A stretch of 64,000 nt of DNA from Daucus carota subsp. sativus (lineage: Eukaryota > Streptophyta > Magnoliopsida > Apiales > Apiaceae). This document shows positions 61,271-64,000 of the stretch, piece after piece. The number at the start of each line of letters is the position of its first letter. The stretch's first letter is position 1. The notes beneath the pieces are model-generated. The model was not told the origin of the DNA. It was given only the letters and a program-made list of their open reading frames with translations, and searched no databases. The position numbers and the translations under genes are program-made. The stretch covers positions 19,002,823 to 19,066,822 of the forward strand of contig NC_030382.2 in NCBI RefSeq assembly GCF_001625215.2, read 5' to 3'.

Positions 61271-61859
61271 CCCAAATTAAACTGAAGAAGTAAAAGGATG
61301 AATGTGTTTACCTCTATGTTGAGATGGTCGAAGAGAGACGTCGAGAGAGACGAGCTGATGAGCCCGGAGAGAGACGCCGAGAGAGACGAGCAGAGAGAGA
61401 TGCCAAGAGAGATGAGCGGAGAGAGACGCCAAGAGAGAGCGTGAGTGTTTTCGTGTAATAGAGAAAGAGAGAGATGAGTGTGAGTGTTTTTGTGTTTTAT
61501 TTTTTGTTTTTCTGAAATTAGAATAAGTGGGCGGGAATTGAAATATACAAGGGGCGGGTTTTATGCACCCGCTTTTTTTAGTAAATTTTCGAGTTTCTAA
61601 GGCAACACCGAGAGATATGTTGGCATTGAGGTTTTCTCGAGCATCTAAGGCAACACAAATGGCAACATCATGCCCCGATGTTGCCATACATCATTTATTT
61701 TCGATTTTGGTCACCTAAGGCTACATTTTAGGTGGCAACATAGTCATTGGGTGTTGCAGTAAGCCATATATGGCGTAGTGAACGGTTGCACTTTTGAAGC
61801 CTGGAACTTCTTCGCAATTGTACTTTGTAACTGACATTAAAGCAACTTATTCTGCACCC

Positions 61860-62205
61860 TCTACATTCTGTATTGATTTCACATTTGGTTTTTAATATTG
61901 TTCAGTAATTTGTCAATGTGTTCAATAGTTGTCAAATTATGTAAAACATTCTATATTGCTCGGTAAAATAATGATATATTAGAATTGCTCAGATTTGATT
62001 GAATTTAATTGAATTTTTTGGGCCATCAATATATCCTATTTGAAGTTTGTATATTAATTACTTACACCCAATCACATCAGCCAAGATGTTTATAATAATA
62101 TTATGTACTTGCTTTTCTAACCAAATGACAGGTACATAGTATTCATTATGAGTTGCTTAGCTATTCTTTAATTTATAGAAACATATATTTGTGTTAAATG
62201 TAGTA
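61860..62205. other. Spacer between divergent mobile-domain genes
   Basis: AT-rich, no coding frame; it would hold the start regions of both the minus-strand Ulp1-type gene and the plus-strand copy. Confidence 0.4.
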
Positions 62206-62210
62206 ATCCA

Positions 62211-63290
62211 ATGTTTGTGTTACAGGATAACATTGGAAGAGGAAATGAAGAACACAACATGATTGGGATGCCAAAAGGACATGAAAAAAATGAGAGAAAG
62301 AGAAAAGCTTCTGATGTGCCGCGGTCGAGTGATGATACAAGTGATGAGAATATGGATGACAATGATATTAGTAGTGAGGGGAGAGATTCCAAACGTAAGA
62401 AATAGAACTACCATCACTACATTCAAAAGAAAATGACTCCCGAGCTATTTACAGACCTCATAGAATCATTATCTGATGCTCAGAAAGGTTGGATAAAGAA
62501 AACAGGTTTTGGAAAACTGCTTGATTTCTGTATGACAAAGTATGCTCATTGGCTTGGATATGACATAGTTGACTCTTTCGATGGAGAAACTTGTTGACTG
62601 AAACTTAAGAAAGGCTCCATATTAATTTCAGATACAGTGGTTAATAAGGTTCTGGGATTACCAAGGGGACCAAATAAAATTATCTTTGAACCATCAAGTA
62701 AAGTGAACTCTACATGGGCTAAACAGTTCAGACCAGCAAGTGCAGGACATATTTATCCTTGGATGATAGTTGACAAGATTTAAAATTGTGCACGTGTTAC
62801 AAAACTCTTTATATTGAATTTTCTTGTTCTAATGTCAAATTTTCTGATTGAATCCAATCAGAATTCATATGTGAAACGTGAGATTCTTGGTTTTAAAGGT
62901 GATCTGGATGCATGTTCACAGTATAATTGGTGTGCTCTTGTAGTTGAGAAATTAGTTTCGACACACAAATTCTGGGCAGAGAGAAAGAGTACTAGATTTT
63001 TTGTTGGATCATTAGCCTTTCTCACATTAAGTTATGTTAATTCATTAAAATGCTTTAAAGCTTAGTCCTTAACTTGTATGACCTTATAATTGTCTTTTTT
63101 GGTAGTATTTATATGTTGACAGGGTTAAAAGCAGAGTGAATACTACTGTTGTCCGGACCATACCCGCTTATATACCTTGGTCAGACACACTTATTGGCTA
63201 TGAGGAGAAACAAACTAGGCGTGACAATATGTTTGGAGAAGGAGAAATATTGCCTTGGACAGATGATGATGATGCTGAGAATGAGGTACA
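62211..63290 (+). pseudogene. Second plant-mobile-domain-like gene copy, decayed
   Basis: Plus-strand paralogue of the mid-part of the Ulp1-type gene. It begins with a charged, basic stretch (HEKNERKRKASD, DSKRKK, TAG at 62403). Then, in other frames, come MTPELFTDLIESLSDAQKGW, KKTGFGKLLDFC, NKVLGLPRGPNK, LDACSQYNWCALVVEKLVST and finally TIPAYIPWSDTLIGYEE with an acidic end (WTDDDDAENE). Stops (62597, 62780, 63063) and frame changes interrupt it. The similarities KTGFG.LLDF and LD.C..YNW place it in the same family as the 53.5-52.8 kb exon. The protease end is not seen before the window ends. Confidence 0.65.
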
Positions 63291-64000
63291 TATTTGATTA
63301 ACAACTTGTGGCTATGAGGACATATGGTCTATTAATTGTTTTAATATAATAATGAGCCTAGTTTAAAGTTCTGAATGCTGGAATTAAGCAATAATAAATA
63401 TCTATGCACTTGTTATGGTGTTGGTCAACTTTTAATTGCATGTTATGTTTTGCACTTGGTTTAGGATCATTATCATTTGTATACCAGTAATGATGGACAA
63501 ACAGCTGGAATGTTAGCTTCAATAAAGTAATATGAACCAAATGAAGCACACTTTCATATTCAGATGCATTAAAACATGTTATGGGAGAAAAAGATAGAAA
63601 CAATTGGCTTTTTCCCTTTAACTTGGATCTTTATGGTATAATCATGGCAACCTGGCACTACATTATATTTTCTATGGAGAACATGACCTACTTGCTGTAG
63701 CTGCTAGGTTGACTATGTATGAACTAGAATTTTTAGGGTCGGATCCTACCCGCAGTATCCAACATGGCTACTAATCAAAAGTGGCATTCATTTGTTTGGG
63801 CAATTTATCGCTGGCTTTTCAAAATAATAATGGACTATCTTTTCTATTCATATATGATTACAGATAGACTGTCACTTAATTGTAGACTAGCGACAATATA
63901 ATATACTAGTAAATTTCAAAAATTTGAAGAATTTGGTAGCTTGAAAGAAGCCTATAGATAATTAGATATACTTGATTGAACACTTAAGACGAACAAAAAA
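63291..64000. other. No recognisable gene
   Basis: AT-rich sequence to the window end. Short frames on both strands show no recognisable motif. A continuation of the decayed mobile-domain gene is possible but not visible. Confidence 0.4.

Larger units (their letters stand above)
54664..61780. mobile_element. CACTA element 3, complete with both ends
   Basis: Starts CACTACGCCATATATGG and ends with its inverse CCATATATGGCGTAGTG. The 3-bp duplication AAC lies at 54661-54663 and 61781-61783. Subterminal GCAACA repeats fill 54680-55060 and 61600-61760. It is 7117 bp long with genes on the minus strand: an intact TnpD and a damaged TnpA region joined to it. It shares its terminal sequence with the non-autonomous element at 19203-22079. 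Confidence 0.95.
49495..61850 (-). pseudogene. Ulp1-type (C48) protease gene with plant-mobile-domain-like region, split by a CACTA element
   Basis: Minus-strand gene. The N-terminal piece at 61850-61784 (LRRSSRLQKCN) meets 54660-54472 (SNTADDPINLEPTQ) once the CACTA at 54664-61780 is removed. Downstream exons: 54350-54070 (Gln/Asn/Glu-rich), about 53620-53550, about 53470-52816 (KTGFGRLLDFSFELIPANLA, EVLGLPCG), 52737-52540, 52124-51995, 51908-51818, a damaged stretch 51350-50880, 50780-50612, 50514-50397, 50318-50172, 50066-49864 and 49790-49495. The protease part has the family triad: His in FDHYYLIVYHL, Asp in TYEIIDNID, Cys in NNSIDCGVFLMRH. This gene type is carried by some plant MULEs. 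Frameshifts in the repeat near 51180 and 51025 and a TAG near 50955 show decay independent of the CACTA. Confidence 0.75.

Overview
The window is nuclear DNA from a flowering plant, most likely a eudicot. The signs are an AT-rich background, GT-AG introns in every gene model, plant-specific transposon families (Ty1/copia and Ty3/gypsy-type LTRs, CACTA/En-Spm, MULE/FAR1, hAT, Helitron, MITEs) and decayed pieces of plant housekeeping genes. I cannot name the species. No intact host gene was found. Nearly all of the window is a nest of mobile elements.

Layout. 1-1828: 3' end of a Ty1/copia element (RNase H, polypurine tract, full 3' LTR) inserted into a MULE-type PB1-domain gene (1829-2941, minus), which is also split by a fold-back MITE. 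3.9-7.7 kb: a multi-exon MCM3 replicative-helicase copy (minus) with an E2F-like promoter site; it lacks exons, has frameshifts and has lost its arginine finger, so it reads as a pseudogene. 7.9-10.3 kb: two Helitron 3' ends, the second behind internal tandem repeats. 10.8-23.4 kb: a tandem array of four ~1.9 kb gypsy-type LTRs (A, B, C, D). A is split by a foreign solo LTR and D by a non-autonomous CACTA carrying an ABC1-kinase fragment. Only a 382-bp PBS-to-PPT interior separates C from D. 23.5-32.3 kb: left end of another CACTA family, a probable large solo LTR holding a MITE with an exact 9-bp target duplication, then subterminal repeats and minus-strand fragments of eEF1B and a dynamin-related gene. 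32.3-41.7 kb: a near-complete CACTA element (TnpD 932 codons, TnpA 743 codons). 42-43.2 kb: a hAT MITE and a MITE sitting in a TA microsatellite. 43.2-48 kb: a FAR1-type MULE transposase pseudogene. 48.2-49.1 kb: GC-hairpin, telomere-like repeats. 49.5-61.9 kb: a Ulp1-protease gene (minus) split by a complete CACTA element (54664-61780), in which the TnpD gene runs into the TnpA gene. 62.2-63.3 kb: a second, decayed plant-mobile-domain gene pointing away from the first.

How the parts relate. The CACTA elements at 19.2-22.1 and 54.7-61.8 kb share the same terminal repeat, so the second is a plausible source of transposase for the first. The FAR1-type transposase and the Ulp1/mobile-domain genes are gene types known to travel together on plant MULEs. 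Insertions can be ordered from nesting: CACTA into LTR D, foreign solo LTR into LTR A, MITE into the PB1 gene, CACTA into the Ulp1 gene. Exon boundaries come from splice motifs and reading-frame continuity by eye, without transcript evidence.
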